This document shows, in pieces, positions 16,172-24,337 of a stretch of DNA of 64,000 nt. This DNA is from Sphingomonas taxi. GTDB lineage: Bacteria > Pseudomonadota > Alphaproteobacteria > Sphingomonadales > Sphingomonadaceae. Position 1 is the first letter of the stretch; each line of letters begins with the position of its first letter. The translations under genes were made by a program, and so were the position numbers. The stretch covers positions 99,312 through 163,311 of the forward strand of contig NZ_CP009572.1 in assembly GCF_000764535.1 (NCBI RefSeq). Reading direction: 5' to 3'. The notes below the pieces were generated by a model, which had not been told where the DNA came from, searched no databases, and was given only the letters and a program-made list of their open reading frames with translations.

Positions 16172-16516
16172 ATGAAGGACTGGGCGGCGGTCGTCGCGGC
16201 GGGGCTGGCGCTGCCCGGGGTCGAGCAGGGCAGCCGCTATGGCCGCCCGGCGTTGCTGTTCCGCGGCCGGATGCTCGCCGCCACCACCGCCCCCGACCCG
16301 GCGAGCTTCGTCCTCCACGTCGCTCTTCCCGACAAGGAGGTGCTGATCGACACCGACCCCGCGACCTTCTGGGAGACGGATCATTATCGCGGCTGGCCGG
16401 CGATCCTCGTCCGCTATGGCACCATCGCGACCGAGCGCATCGCCACGCTGCTCGCCCGCGCCTGGTGGGACCGCGCCACCATCGCCCAGCGCCGCGGCTA
16501 TGGCGAACGGCCGTGA
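16172..16516 (+). CDS. MmcQ/YjbR-family protein
   Basis: A 114-residue alpha/beta protein. The N-terminal LALPGVEQGSRYGRPALLFRGRMLA matches the 'LPgv.e...wg.p.f.v.gk.fa' opening of YjbR/MmcQ (DUF419) proteins, and the C-terminal ATLLARAWWDRATIAQRR is the usual helical end. YjbR has a CyaY-like fold and is sometimes described as DNA-binding, without a defined role. It begins four bases after the Rap1a-like gene and is convergent with the AraC-type regulator, six bases away. Confidence 0.75.
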   Translation: MKDWAAVVAAGLALPGVEQGSRYGRPALLFRGRMLAATTAPDPASFVLHVALPDKEVLIDTDPATFWETDHYRGWPAILVRYGTIATERIATLLARAWWDRATIAQRRGYGERP

Positions 16517-16522
16517 CGCGCG

Positions 16523-17419
16523 TCACACCGGCATCAACAGGCTGCCGCTGGTCTGCAGCCGCTCGATATCCCGGCGCGGCGGGGCACCGAACAGGCGGGC
16601 ATATTCCCGGTTGAACTGCGACGCGCTGTCATAGCCGACGGCGAAGCCCGCGCTTCCCGCGGTCGCCCCTTCCGACAGCATCAGCCGGCGCGCCTCCTGC
16701 AAGCGAAGCTGCTTTTGATATTCGAGCGGCGTCATCTTGGTCACCGCCTTGAAATGCTCGTGCAGCGACGACGGACTCATCCCCGCGGCCGCGGCGATGT
16801 CGCCGATGCGCAATTGCCGGTCGAAGCCGTTGCGGATGAGCGCGATGGCGCGGCTCACCTGGTTGAGATGACTGTCGGCGACCGCCATGTAGCGGAGCGC
16901 GGCGCCGTGCGGGCCGCTGAGCAGGCGGTAGAGGATCTCGCGCTCGATCAGCGGTGCCAGCGTCGGAATATCCTCGGGCCGTTCCAGCAGCCGCACCAGC
17001 CGGATCGCCGCATCGATCAGGTCGTCGTCGCTGCGATAGACCGCCAGCGCCGGCAAATCGGCCTTCGGCGCGCGGCCACCCGCGGCGAGGATGAGGTCCG
17101 CCAGCGCTACTTGGTCGATATCGATCTTGCAGCACAGATAGGGCGCCTCGGCGCTGGCCTCGGTCACGTGCCCGACCAAGGGCAGGTCGACCGACACCAG
17201 CAGATAGTGCGTCGCATCGTAGACGAGGCTGCGATCCGCCAGCGATACGCGCTTGGCGCCTTGGGCGATCAGGCAAAGCGACGCGTCATAGACCGCAGGC
17301 AGCGGCACCGTCGGCTCGTCGGCACGAAACAGCGACAGCCGCTTCACCGCCGTGCTCACCATGCCGGTGCGGGTGATGTGCCGCGCGACGAGGGCGGCGA
17401 GGTCGGTGATCCGGGTCAT
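16523..17419 (-). CDS. AraC-family transcriptional regulator (YqhC-like)
   Basis: A 298-residue regulator. The N-terminal AraC-type sensor (about 1-170) includes DASLCLIAQGAKRVSLADR and YLLVSVDLPLVGHV, features of the YqhC/CuxR group. The C-terminal DNA-binding part has IGDIAAAAGMSPSSLHEHFK and AGFAVGYDSASQFNREYARLF. I chose the ATG at 17419 (MTRITDLAAL); 30 further upstream codons lack homologous character. In E. coli YqhC activates the aldehyde reductase yqhD. Here the divergent neighbour 148 bases away is a short-chain dehydrogenase, a fitting target. Confidence 0.88.
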   Translation of the reverse strand: MTRITDLAALVARHITRTGMVSTAVKRLSLFRADEPTVPLPAVYDASLCLIAQGAKRVSLADRSLVYDATHYLLVSVDLPLVGHVTEASAEAPYLCCKIDIDQVALADLILAAGGRAPKADLPALAVYRSDDDLIDAAIRLVRLLERPEDIPTLAPLIEREILYRLLSGPHGAALRYMAVADSHLNQVSRAIALIRNGFDRQLRIGDIAAAAGMSPSSLHEHFKAVTKMTPLEYQKQLRLQEARRLMLSEGATAGSAGFAVGYDSASQFNREYARLFGAPPRRDIERLQTSGSLLMPV

Positions 17420-17567
17420 CGCCTTTGTGTGTCCGCATCCCGCCATGCCCGCAAGCGCATCGCTGCGGTTTCGGAGGATCGTGCAATACGTCCGGGGGAT
17501 CGCTCTCACGCTCCGGCCGGCGCCGGTGCCACCTGTGTCGCGTCACAGCGACAGCAAGGAAAGCATC

Positions 17568-18293
17568 ATGACCGACGTCATCGACAAGACCATCCTCATC
17601 AGCGGTGCCTCCAGCGGCATCGGCGAGGCGACGGTGCGCGAACTGGCCACGACGGGCGCCCGTCTGTTCATCGGCGCGCGCCGGACCGACCGCCTGGAAG
17701 CGCTCGCGGCCGAGCTCGGCGCCAATGTCGGCTGGCAGGCGCTCGACGTCACCGACGCGGCGAGCTTCGCCGCCTTCGCCGACGCCGCGCAGGCGTGGTT
17801 CGGGCGTATCGACGTGCTCGTCAACAATGCCGGCGTGATGCCGCTCTCGCCGCTCGCCGCGCTGAAGCAGGACGAATGGACGCGGATGATCGACGTCAAC
17901 ATCCACGGTGTGCTCAACGGCATCGCCGCGGTGCTGCCGCGCTTCGTCGCGCAGGGATCGGGGCATGTCGTCAACGTCGCATCGATCGCGGCGCATATGG
18001 TGATGCCCAGCGCGGCGGTCTATTGCGCGACCAAACATGCGGTGTGGGCCATCACCGAAGGCCTCCGGCAGGAGCATGACGACATCCGCACGACGATCAT
18101 CTCGCCCGGCGTGGTGGCGACGGAGCTCGGCAACGACATCACCGATCCGGACATCGCGACGGCACTGACGACGTGGCGGCAGAAGTCGCTCACCCCCGAC
18201 GCGATCGCGCGCGCGATCCGCTATGCGCTCGCGCAGCCCGACGGCGTCGATATCAACGAGGTCATCGTCCGACCGACGGTCGCCGGAATGTAG
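17568..18293 (+). CDS. Short-chain dehydrogenase/reductase (SDR)
   Basis: A 241-residue classical SDR, a soluble NAD(P)H oxidoreductase. The nucleotide-binding motif is SGASSGIGEA, NNAG follows in VLVNNAGVMP, the catalytic Ser is in VASIAAH, and the active-site YxxxK is YCATK; ISPGVVATEL is the usual substrate-loop segment. Gly-rich motif plus GARRTDR suggests NADP preference. GGAAAG precedes the ATG at 17568. It is divergent from the YqhC-like regulator. A strong GC hairpin follows the stop. The substrate is unknown. Confidence 0.9.
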   Translation: MTDVIDKTILISGASSGIGEATVRELATTGARLFIGARRTDRLEALAAELGANVGWQALDVTDAASFAAFADAAQAWFGRIDVLVNNAGVMPLSPLAALKQDEWTRMIDVNIHGVLNGIAAVLPRFVAQGSGHVVNVASIAAHMVMPSAAVYCATKHAVWAITEGLRQEHDDIRTTIISPGVVATELGNDITDPDIATALTTWRQKSLTPDAIARAIRYALAQPDGVDINEVIVRPTVAGM

Positions 18294-18304
18294 CCCCCGG
18301 ACGC

Positions 18305-18345
18305 CTCCCGACGGCCCGCCCCGGGGGGGCGGGGGCCGTCGGGGG
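18305..18345 (+). terminator. GC-rich hairpin after the SDR gene
   Basis: CCCGACGGCCCGCCCC pairs with the downstream GGGGCGGGGGCCGTCGGG with small bulges, starting about a dozen bases after the stop. It lacks a clear T-run but is the strongest stem in this intergenic region. Confidence 0.5.
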
Positions 18346-18438
18346 CATGCGCGATCAGGTTACATTTTGTGTCGCGGGCGTCGCGAGGGATATGTGACCG
18401 ATGCGGGCGGTTCCAAGGTCGACGAAGCCGGAGCCACC

Positions 18439-19710
18439 ATGACCAAGACCCTCATTGCGCACCTTGTCCTCGCCTCGACGATGCTCGCCGGGGCGGCGCA
18501 TGCGCAGTCCGCACCCAAGGTCGTCGGGCTCGCGCCGCAGCCCGAACCCTATGCGACGGCATCGGTGATCAACCATCCGCGCACGATCGGCTGGCCCGAG
18601 GGGTGCACGCCGGTCGCGCCACGCGGCTATGAGGTGGTCAAGTTCGCCGGCGGTCTCGACTATCCGCGCCAGGCGTTGCTGCTGCCCAATGGCGACGTGC
18701 TGGTCGCCGAGGCGCGCACCAAGCCCAAGTTGGATGCCGAGCCGGAGGTGCAACGCGGCCAGGCGCTGTCGAAGACCGCGGGATACAGCGCCAACCGCCT
18801 CACGCTGCTGCGCGACGCGGACCGCGACGGCGTCGCCGAGCAACGCTTCGTCCTGCGCGAGGGGCTCAACCAGCCGTTCGGGATGCAATATGCCGACGGC
18901 CGGCTCTACGTCGCCAATACCGACGGGGTGGTGAGCTTTCCCTATCAGCCCGGACAGACGCGGATCACCGCCGCGCCCAAGCCGCTGATCGCGCTGCCCG
19001 CGGGCGGCTACAACAACCATTGGACGCGCAACCTGCTGCTCAGCCCGGATGGGCGGACGCTCTACGTGTCGGTCGGCTCGGCCTCGAACGTCGGCGAGCA
19101 TGGCATGGCGGAGGAGAAGCGCCGCGCCGGCATCCTCGCGGTGGATGTCGCGAGCGGACGCGAGCGGATCTATGCCTCCGGCCTGCGCAATCCCGTCGGC
19201 ATGGCGTGGGCGCCGGCCAGCGGCGTGCTGTGGACCGCGGTCAACGAGCGCGACGAGATCGGCGACGACATCTCGCCCGATTATCTCGTCGGCGTGCGCG
19301 ACGGCGGCTTCTACGGCTGGCCGTACAGCTATTACGGCAGGCAGGACCCCCGCCACGCCAACGAACGCCGCGATCTGCTCGCGACGACGCTGATGCCCGA
19401 CGTCGCGGTCGGGGCGCATGCCGCGGCGCTCGGCCTCGCCTTCGCCAAGGGGGGTGGGCAGACCGCCTATGTCGCGCGCCACGGATCGTGGAACCGCGCC
19501 AGCTTCAGCGGCTATGACGTGCTGGCGGTGCCGTTCTCGGCAGGTCGGCCGACCGCGGCGCCGCAGCCGTTCCTCACCGGCTTCGTCGCCGATGCCAAAA
19601 AGGGCGAAGTCTACGGCCGCCCGGTGAGCGTCCAGACGCGCGAGGACGGCGCGGTGTTCGTCGTCGACGATGCGGGCGACACCGTCTGGCTGGTGCGCCG
19701 CACGTCGTGA
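18439..19710 (+). CDS. PQQ-dependent sugar dehydrogenase (sorbosone dehydrogenase-like), exported
   Basis: A 423-residue periplasmic beta-propeller. The signal peptide ends AGAAHAQ. The propeller carries LDYPRQALLLPNGDVLVAEA, GLNQPFGMQY, YVSVGSASNVGEHG, ASGLRNPVGMAWAP, NERDEIGDD and GGFYGWPYSYYG, which are the six-bladed soluble glucose/sorbosone dehydrogenase motifs. These enzymes oxidise sugars or related polyols using PQQ and Ca2+. GGAG five bases before the ATG at 18439 decides the start. It has no cytochrome partner nearby. A second, lipidated member of the superfamily lies at 53525-54718. Confidence 0.85.
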   Translation: MTKTLIAHLVLASTMLAGAAHAQSAPKVVGLAPQPEPYATASVINHPRTIGWPEGCTPVAPRGYEVVKFAGGLDYPRQALLLPNGDVLVAEARTKPKLDAEPEVQRGQALSKTAGYSANRLTLLRDADRDGVAEQRFVLREGLNQPFGMQYADGRLYVANTDGVVSFPYQPGQTRITAAPKPLIALPAGGYNNHWTRNLLLSPDGRTLYVSVGSASNVGEHGMAEEKRRAGILAVDVASGRERIYASGLRNPVGMAWAPASGVLWTAVNERDEIGDDISPDYLVGVRDGGFYGWPYSYYGRQDPRHANERRDLLATTLMPDVAVGAHAAALGLAFAKGGGQTAYVARHGSWNRASFSGYDVLAVPFSAGRPTAAPQPFLTGFVADAKKGEVYGRPVSVQTREDGAVFVVDDAGDTVWLVRRTS

Positions 19711-19792
19711 CCGTAACCACGCCTCTTCGGCCTTCGCATTGACCCCGTAGATCTCCTGGGTGGCTTGCAGCGCCTCGCCATCGGCCGCAGCG

Positions 19793-22183
19793 CTACATCC
19801 GGAAGCGTATCGTGCCGCCGATGGTGCGCGGGTCGCTCGGCGAGCCGAGGATCAGGCCGGAATTGCCCGCCTGGATCGTCAAATTCTGGATATAGTCGGC
19901 ATCCAGCAGGTTGCGCGCCCAGACGATCACCTCGAGGCCATCGGCGAAGCGATAGCCGATGTTGGCGTTGGTCAGATTGTAGCCGCGGATGTAGGTGAAG
20001 CGCGACAGGCTGGGGTCGCCGTTATAGCCGCTGCGCGAGGCGGTATCGACGTGGACGAATACCGCGCCCGTACCGACAGGCCGGGTGTAATCCAGCCCCG
20101 CCGTCAGTGCGAAGTGCGGGAGTGAGGCAAGACGTCGGCCCGTCAGGCTGCACTGCGTCGTCGCGGCAGTCTGAACTTCCAGCGGGCAGGGGCCGGCCGG
20201 GTAGTTGCTATACTCGCCGTCGGAATAGGCGAAATTGGTGCGGGCGCTGAGGCCGGGCAGCAGGACGGCGGTGACGTCCGCCTCGATTCCCTTAACCGTC
20301 ACCTCGGGAATGTTGGAGAGATAGCCGCGCAGCTGCACCGTCTGGGTCAGCGAATTCTCGACCACCGTCGCCTGGAAGTCGTGCACCTTGGTGTAGAAGC
20401 CGTCGATGTTGACGATCAGGCGCCGGTCGAACAGCGTGTTCTTGATCCCGACCTCATAGGTTTCGTTGCGCTCCGGGCGCACCACCGCGGTGGCCAGCAC
20501 CGGGCGATTGCTGTTGTCGAGCGGCAGGCCGGACATGTTGATCCCGCCCGATTTGAAACCGCGCGCATAGCTCGCATAGGCCATGGTGTTTTCGGTCGGC
20601 TGCCACGCGATGTTGCCGCGACCGGACAGGCTGCCGTCGCTGTCGTGTGCGTCATAGCTTTGCGGCCGCAGCACGCCGAGGCGCGCGTTGATCAATGCGG
20701 CGCTGGTCGTCGCCGGACCGCCGGAGACGGTGGTGTTGTAATAGCCGTCCTTGTCCTCCTGCGTGTAGCGCAGGCCGAGCGTCGCCGTGACGGTCGGCAC
20801 GATCCGCCAATTGACCTCGCCGAAGGCGGCATAGCTGCGGCTGCGGAAGTCGGTGCGGCCATCCTGGCCATAGCCGTCGAGCAGATTGGCCGGCACCGCC
20901 GTGTTGTTGGTGCCCGTCGTCGTGCCGATCAGATAGCGCGCCGCAGCGGGACCGTAGATGCTGATCGGCCGCCCCACGATCCGTTGCCGGAAGCCATATA
21001 AGCCGACGACATAGGAGATCGGCCCGGTACCGTTCGAGGCGAGGCGCAGCTCCTGGCTGTACTGGTCCTGCCGCGAGGGGATGTGCTGCGACGACTGGAT
21101 CGGCAGGCCGGTATAATCGCGGTCGTTCTCCGCATCCCAGTTCCAGAAGCGCCACGCGCTCACCGAGGTGAGCGTCGCGAAACCGAGGTTCCAGTCGGTG
21201 ATCGCGCTGACCCCGCCTTCGTTGGTGTCGACGCCGAGCGGCCCGTCGATGTCGGTGACGCGATCATAGGCGTTGGTGCTCGCCGGCGTGTAGCCGAATT
21301 GCGCGGCGAGGCCGGCGGGACCGCCGAACTGCCGGCTGGCGGCACGCAGGCTGGTGCCGGTGCGCAGATAGACCTGTCCGCAGCAATAGGCCTGGAAATT
21401 GGTGAAGTCGGCGATGACCCGCATCTGGATCGCGTCGTCGGGCTTGAACAGCAATTGCCCGCGCACCGCCTGCGTGCCGAGCGTGTTGGTGTCGCGGCCG
21501 GTGCGGATGTTGTCGATCACGCCGTCGCGTCGCGTCGACACCGCAGACAGGCGATAGGCGATGCTGTCGGTGATCGGGCCGGAGACCCAGCCCTTGGCCT
21601 GCACGAGATTGTAGGAGCCGTAGGACAGTTCGGCGAAGCCCTCCTGCGTGAAGGTCGGCGATCGCGTGGTGATGTTGAGCGCGCCAGCCGTCGTGTTCTT
21701 GCCGAACAGCGTCCCCTGCGGTCCGCGCAGTTCCTCGACCTGTTCGAGGTCGGCGAAGTCGAACGCGGCGGTGGCGGGGCGGGCGTGATAGACCTGATCG
21801 ACGTAGAAACCGACGCCCGGCTCCAGCCCGTCATTCGCCTGGCTGACCGCGACGACGCTCGATCCGAGACCGCGGATGGTGAAGGCGGTGTTGCGCGGAT
21901 TGGCGGAGCTGTAGTTGAGGCTGGGGATCAGCGTCGTCAGCCCCTGCGTGTTGACCGTATAGCTCTGGTCGATCAGCGCGCCGCCCACCACCGACAGCGC
22001 GGCCGGGACCTTCTGCGCATTCTCCGCCCGGCGCCGTGCGGTGACGATGACGTCCGCGACGCCGTCCGTGTCGTCGGCGGCTTCGGCCTGCGTCGGGTCG
22101 GCGGTGGTCGATTGCGCGACGGCGGGTGCCGCGACGACAGGCATGGCGACCGCACCCAGCAAGACCGCGAGACGCTTGGACAT
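19793..22183 (-). CDS. TonB-dependent receptor linked to molybdate-type regulators
   Basis: A 796-residue outer-membrane receptor. The signal peptide ends AAPAVAQ and the TonB-box-like VADVIVTARRR follows. The plug has TIRGLGSSV and EELRGPQGTLFGKNTTAGAL, and the barrel ends with the C-terminal IGGTIRFRM. The class resembles the Sphingomonas receptors for iron complexes and small organics. What sets it apart is context: a ModE-like repressor and a molbindin lie immediately upstream on the same strand, with a Mo-box-like site in the 89-base gap. A ligand related to molybdate, tungstate or a metallophore is therefore possible but inferred. Confidence 0.9.
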   Translation of the reverse strand: MSKRLAVLLGAVAMPVVAAPAVAQSTTADPTQAEAADDTDGVADVIVTARRRAENAQKVPAALSVVGGALIDQSYTVNTQGLTTLIPSLNYSSANPRNTAFTIRGLGSSVVAVSQANDGLEPGVGFYVDQVYHARPATAAFDFADLEQVEELRGPQGTLFGKNTTAGALNITTRSPTFTQEGFAELSYGSYNLVQAKGWVSGPITDSIAYRLSAVSTRRDGVIDNIRTGRDTNTLGTQAVRGQLLFKPDDAIQMRVIADFTNFQAYCCGQVYLRTGTSLRAASRQFGGPAGLAAQFGYTPASTNAYDRVTDIDGPLGVDTNEGGVSAITDWNLGFATLTSVSAWRFWNWDAENDRDYTGLPIQSSQHIPSRQDQYSQELRLASNGTGPISYVVGLYGFRQRIVGRPISIYGPAAARYLIGTTTGTNNTAVPANLLDGYGQDGRTDFRSRSYAAFGEVNWRIVPTVTATLGLRYTQEDKDGYYNTTVSGGPATTSAALINARLGVLRPQSYDAHDSDGSLSGRGNIAWQPTENTMAYASYARGFKSGGINMSGLPLDNSNRPVLATAVVRPERNETYEVGIKNTLFDRRLIVNIDGFYTKVHDFQATVVENSLTQTVQLRGYLSNIPEVTVKGIEADVTAVLLPGLSARTNFAYSDGEYSNYPAGPCPLEVQTAATTQCSLTGRRLASLPHFALTAGLDYTRPVGTGAVFVHVDTASRSGYNGDPSLSRFTYIRGYNLTNANIGYRFADGLEVIVWARNLLDADYIQNLTIQAGNSGLILGSPSDPRTIGGTIRFRM

Positions 22184-22218
22184 CGATGAACACCCCTTTG
22201 GCGCGGGGCGTCCGCGCT

Positions 22219-22263
22219 CGTTATATCCGGGCGTATATCGACTGTGTATTCAGGCGTATATAG
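22219..22263. promoter_or_regulatory. ModE-box-like site with repeated CGTATAT words
   Basis: CGTTATAT at 22219-22226 and the inverted CGATATAC of 22233-22240 form an imperfect palindrome separated by six bases. A second copy of GGCGTATAT follows at 22253-22261, so GGGCGTATATCG and AGGCGTATATAG form a 23-base-period direct repeat. CGTTATAT is the half-site of E. coli ModE operators. The site lies 36 to 80 bases before the receptor start and just after the ModE-like gene. Confidence 0.5.
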
Positions 22264-22272
22264 AGGATCGGC

Positions 22273-22650
22273 TCAGCGCGCGGCGGGGGGCAGCGGCTCC
22301 GGGCGGAGGCTGGCGCGCAGCCGCGCATAGGCGGGGCGATCGGCGATCGTCGCCGCCTCGGCTTCCATCTCGCGATACGCCTGCAGCACCAGGATGCCGG
22401 TGTCGGTGATGCGCGCGCCCCGCTCCACCCCGCCGCCCCGCAGCGTCTCGACGACCGGCGGGTCGAAGCAGCGGTTCATCTCGTCGACGAGCAGCCATGC
22501 GCGCCGGTAGCTCATGCCGAGCGCGCGCCCGGCCGCCGAGATCGAGCCATGCGTCTTGATCGCGTCGAGCAGGTCGGCCTTGCCCGGCCCCAGAGCGAGG
22601 GCGTCGCCGCAGGCGATCTGGAGCTTGAGCCAGAGCGGGCCGATCTTCAT
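22273..22650 (-). CDS. ModE-like winged helix regulator without a TOBE domain
   Basis: A 125-residue protein matching the DNA-binding N-terminal domain of ModE. It has KADLLDAIKTHGSISAAGRALGMSYRRAW followed by LLVDEMNRCF and VVETLRGGGVERGARITDTG, where the Gly-rich wing precedes ITDTG as in ModE. E. coli ModE adds two C-terminal molybdate-binding TOBE domains; these are absent, and a separate molbindin gene lies one base upstream. It probably binds the Mo-box-like site and controls the receptor gene downstream. How it senses molybdate without its own ligand domain is open. Confidence 0.85.
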   Translation of the reverse strand: MKIGPLWLKLQIACGDALALGPGKADLLDAIKTHGSISAAGRALGMSYRRAWLLVDEMNRCFDPPVVETLRGGGVERGARITDTGILVLQAYREMEAEAATIADRPAYARLRASLRPEPLPPAAR

Positions 22651-22651
22651 G

Positions 22652-22858
22652 TCATTTGCCGATCATCACGTCGCTCGCCTTGACGATGACCGTCACGGTA
22701 TCACCCGCGGCGAGGCCGAGGTCGCCAATCGCCTCTTCGGTGATGCTGGCGGTGACGATGGTGCCGCCCCCGATGTCGACCTTGACGGTGCCGTTGACCG
22801 CACCGGGCGTGATCGCGACGATCGTGCCGGAAATCTGGTTACGCGCGCTCAGCTTCAT
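22652..22858 (-). CDS. mop: Molbindin (single TOBE domain, molybdate-binding)
   Basis: A 68-residue single TOBE/Mop domain: MKLSARNQISGTIVAITPGAVNG, VKVDIGGGTIVTASITEEA and AGDTVTVIVKASDVMIGK. The SARNQ.G.V..I..GAVN and S/T-rich ligand segments are the family hallmarks; such proteins assemble as hexamers that bind molybdate or tungstate between subunits. AGGAGGATG is a strong ribosome binding site. The stop is one base before the ModE-like start, so the two are co-translated. It may store the oxyanion or pass the signal to the ModE-like protein. Confidence 0.92.
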   Translation of the reverse strand: MKLSARNQISGTIVAITPGAVNGTVKVDIGGGTIVTASITEEAIGDLGLAAGDTVTVIVKASDVMIGK

Positions 22859-22921
22859 CGTTCATCCTCCTCATCGTGTCGGACCCGTCTACGTCGATCG
22901 CCCGCCGATCGCCACGGGGCA

Positions 22922-24184
22922 TCATCGCGCGGGCGATCCGCCGCTGCCGGTCGCAGTCAGCACCGGATCGGCTGTCCGATCGCGCTCGGCGCGGTCGAGA
23001 TAAAGGTTTGGCCGATAGGCTTCGCGCGGCAGGCCGGTGACGGTGAACAGCTGCTCGGTGCCGATATCGACCTTGGCGGCCGATCCGTCGATCGTCTCGT
23101 TGCTCAATCCGCCGAGCAGATGGGCGAGATCGGTGCCGACGGTCGTCGCCCCGATCGCGTCGAAGCCGATCATCAATCCCTCGCCCATGCTGCCGGTCCA
23201 ATGGCCGCCGGCGACATAGACCTTGCCGGCGTAATGGCGGCCATAAGGCGCGACAAATTCGGTGAATTTGCGCGTCGGCCCGAGCACGCGCGTCTCATAG
23301 GGAATGACGTGCGTCTGGTAGGGCCGGTCGTGATCGACGAAATGCCCCATGATCCCCCGCGCCACACTGGTGTTGCCGCCGCTCGGCGTATTGCGCAGAT
23401 CGATCAGCAGCGTCGTCGTGTCCGCCAGCGTCGCCAATGCCTCGCCGAACTGCTTGATCAGCGCCTGATCGCCCAAGGCGTTGTTGATCCGGATGATGCC
23501 CAGCGTGCCGTGCCGTTCGACATCGACAAGCGGACCGGTCTCGATACGAGCCGCCTGGTCCGACGTCGCCGCCAGCGCGATCGTACGCCGGCGCCGGCCA
23601 TCGACGATGTCCAGCGATCGCGGCTGCTTGCGGCGTCCCGCCAGCGCCACGTTGAAGGCGAAAGCGACCTGGACCGGGCTCAACGCGGCGAACGGGCGGC
23701 CGGTCACCGCCTCGATCGCGGCGCGCGGCGTGTCTCCGTCGATCCGCAGCACCGTCATCCCCGACCGGACGCCCTTGGCCAGCGCATCGCTGCCTGCCCG
23801 CACCTCGCCGATCCGGAACGCCGCGCCATCATAGGTGCCGAACAGGTCCGACGATGTCGGGATGATCGCCCAATCGTCCGCTTCGAAGGGGCCGACGATG
23901 AAGTGCGGGTCCGCAAAATTGTGCGATACCAACTGGAGCGTATCGATGAACGCCTTGTCGGACGGCGCAGCCTTGGCCCGGGCCGCAAAGGCGGCGAGGA
24001 TCGCATCGCCGTCGATGCCCGCCCGATCGAAATAGCCGTAATTGTCGTGCAACAGCGTTTCGAACGAGGACCATGCCTTGGCGGCGTCGAACGCAGGCGG
24101 CGGGGACTGCTGCTGCGCGTTCGCGGCAACGCTCGATAATAGCATCCATCCGCAGAGCGGGACGAGCAGGCGCGGTGCAATCAT
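22922..24184 (-). CDS. S41-family peptidase, exported
   Basis: A 420-residue exported protein. The signal peptide ends SSVAANAQQ. The N-terminal helical part is followed by a PDZ-like segment (GVRSGMTVLRIDGDTPRAA) and the S41 core TTTLLIDLRNTPSGGN. The likely catalytic Ser lies in GGHWTGSMGEGL. S41 peptidases of the tail-specific/tricorn type trim periplasmic proteins; stand-alone exported members have diverse unknown substrates. The frame stays open far upstream, but the ATG at 24184 gives the signal peptide. It is first in a minus-strand run with molbindin, ModE-like regulator and receptor, and divergent from a second receptor. Confidence 0.82.
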   Translation of the reverse strand: MIAPRLLVPLCGWMLLSSVAANAQQQSPPPAFDAAKAWSSFETLLHDNYGYFDRAGIDGDAILAAFAARAKAAPSDKAFIDTLQLVSHNFADPHFIVGPFEADDWAIIPTSSDLFGTYDGAAFRIGEVRAGSDALAKGVRSGMTVLRIDGDTPRAAIEAVTGRPFAALSPVQVAFAFNVALAGRRKQPRSLDIVDGRRRRTIALAATSDQAARIETGPLVDVERHGTLGIIRINNALGDQALIKQFGEALATLADTTTLLIDLRNTPSGGNTSVARGIMGHFVDHDRPYQTHVIPYETRVLGPTRKFTEFVAPYGRHYAGKVYVAGGHWTGSMGEGLMIGFDAIGATTVGTDLAHLLGGLSNETIDGSAAKVDIGTEQLFTVTGLPREAYRPNLYLDRAERDRTADPVLTATGSGGSPAR

Positions 24185-24251
24185 GGCGTGTGGTATCGGA
24201 CAATCGGCGCGCCACGGGAAGGGCGATGCCGACGGTCGAATGCAGGCGGTA

Positions 24252-24292
24252 TTGCGTCGCAGCAAAGTGGCTTTATGATACGTTGCAACATA
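24252..24292 (+). promoter_or_regulatory. Promoter and palindrome before the siderophore-type receptor
   Basis: TTGCGT (24252-24257) and TATGAT (24274-24279) form a -35/-10 pair with a 16-base spacer. The predicted start point falls in the palindrome TACGTTGCAACATA (24279-24292, perfect core GTTGCAAC). A protein bound there would block initiation. The site also lies in the divergent gap with the S41 gene. Confidence 0.4.
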
Positions 24293-24337
24293 CCTAACGC
24301 CAACACATCGCATGATGGACCGGTGCCTGGAGACCGC

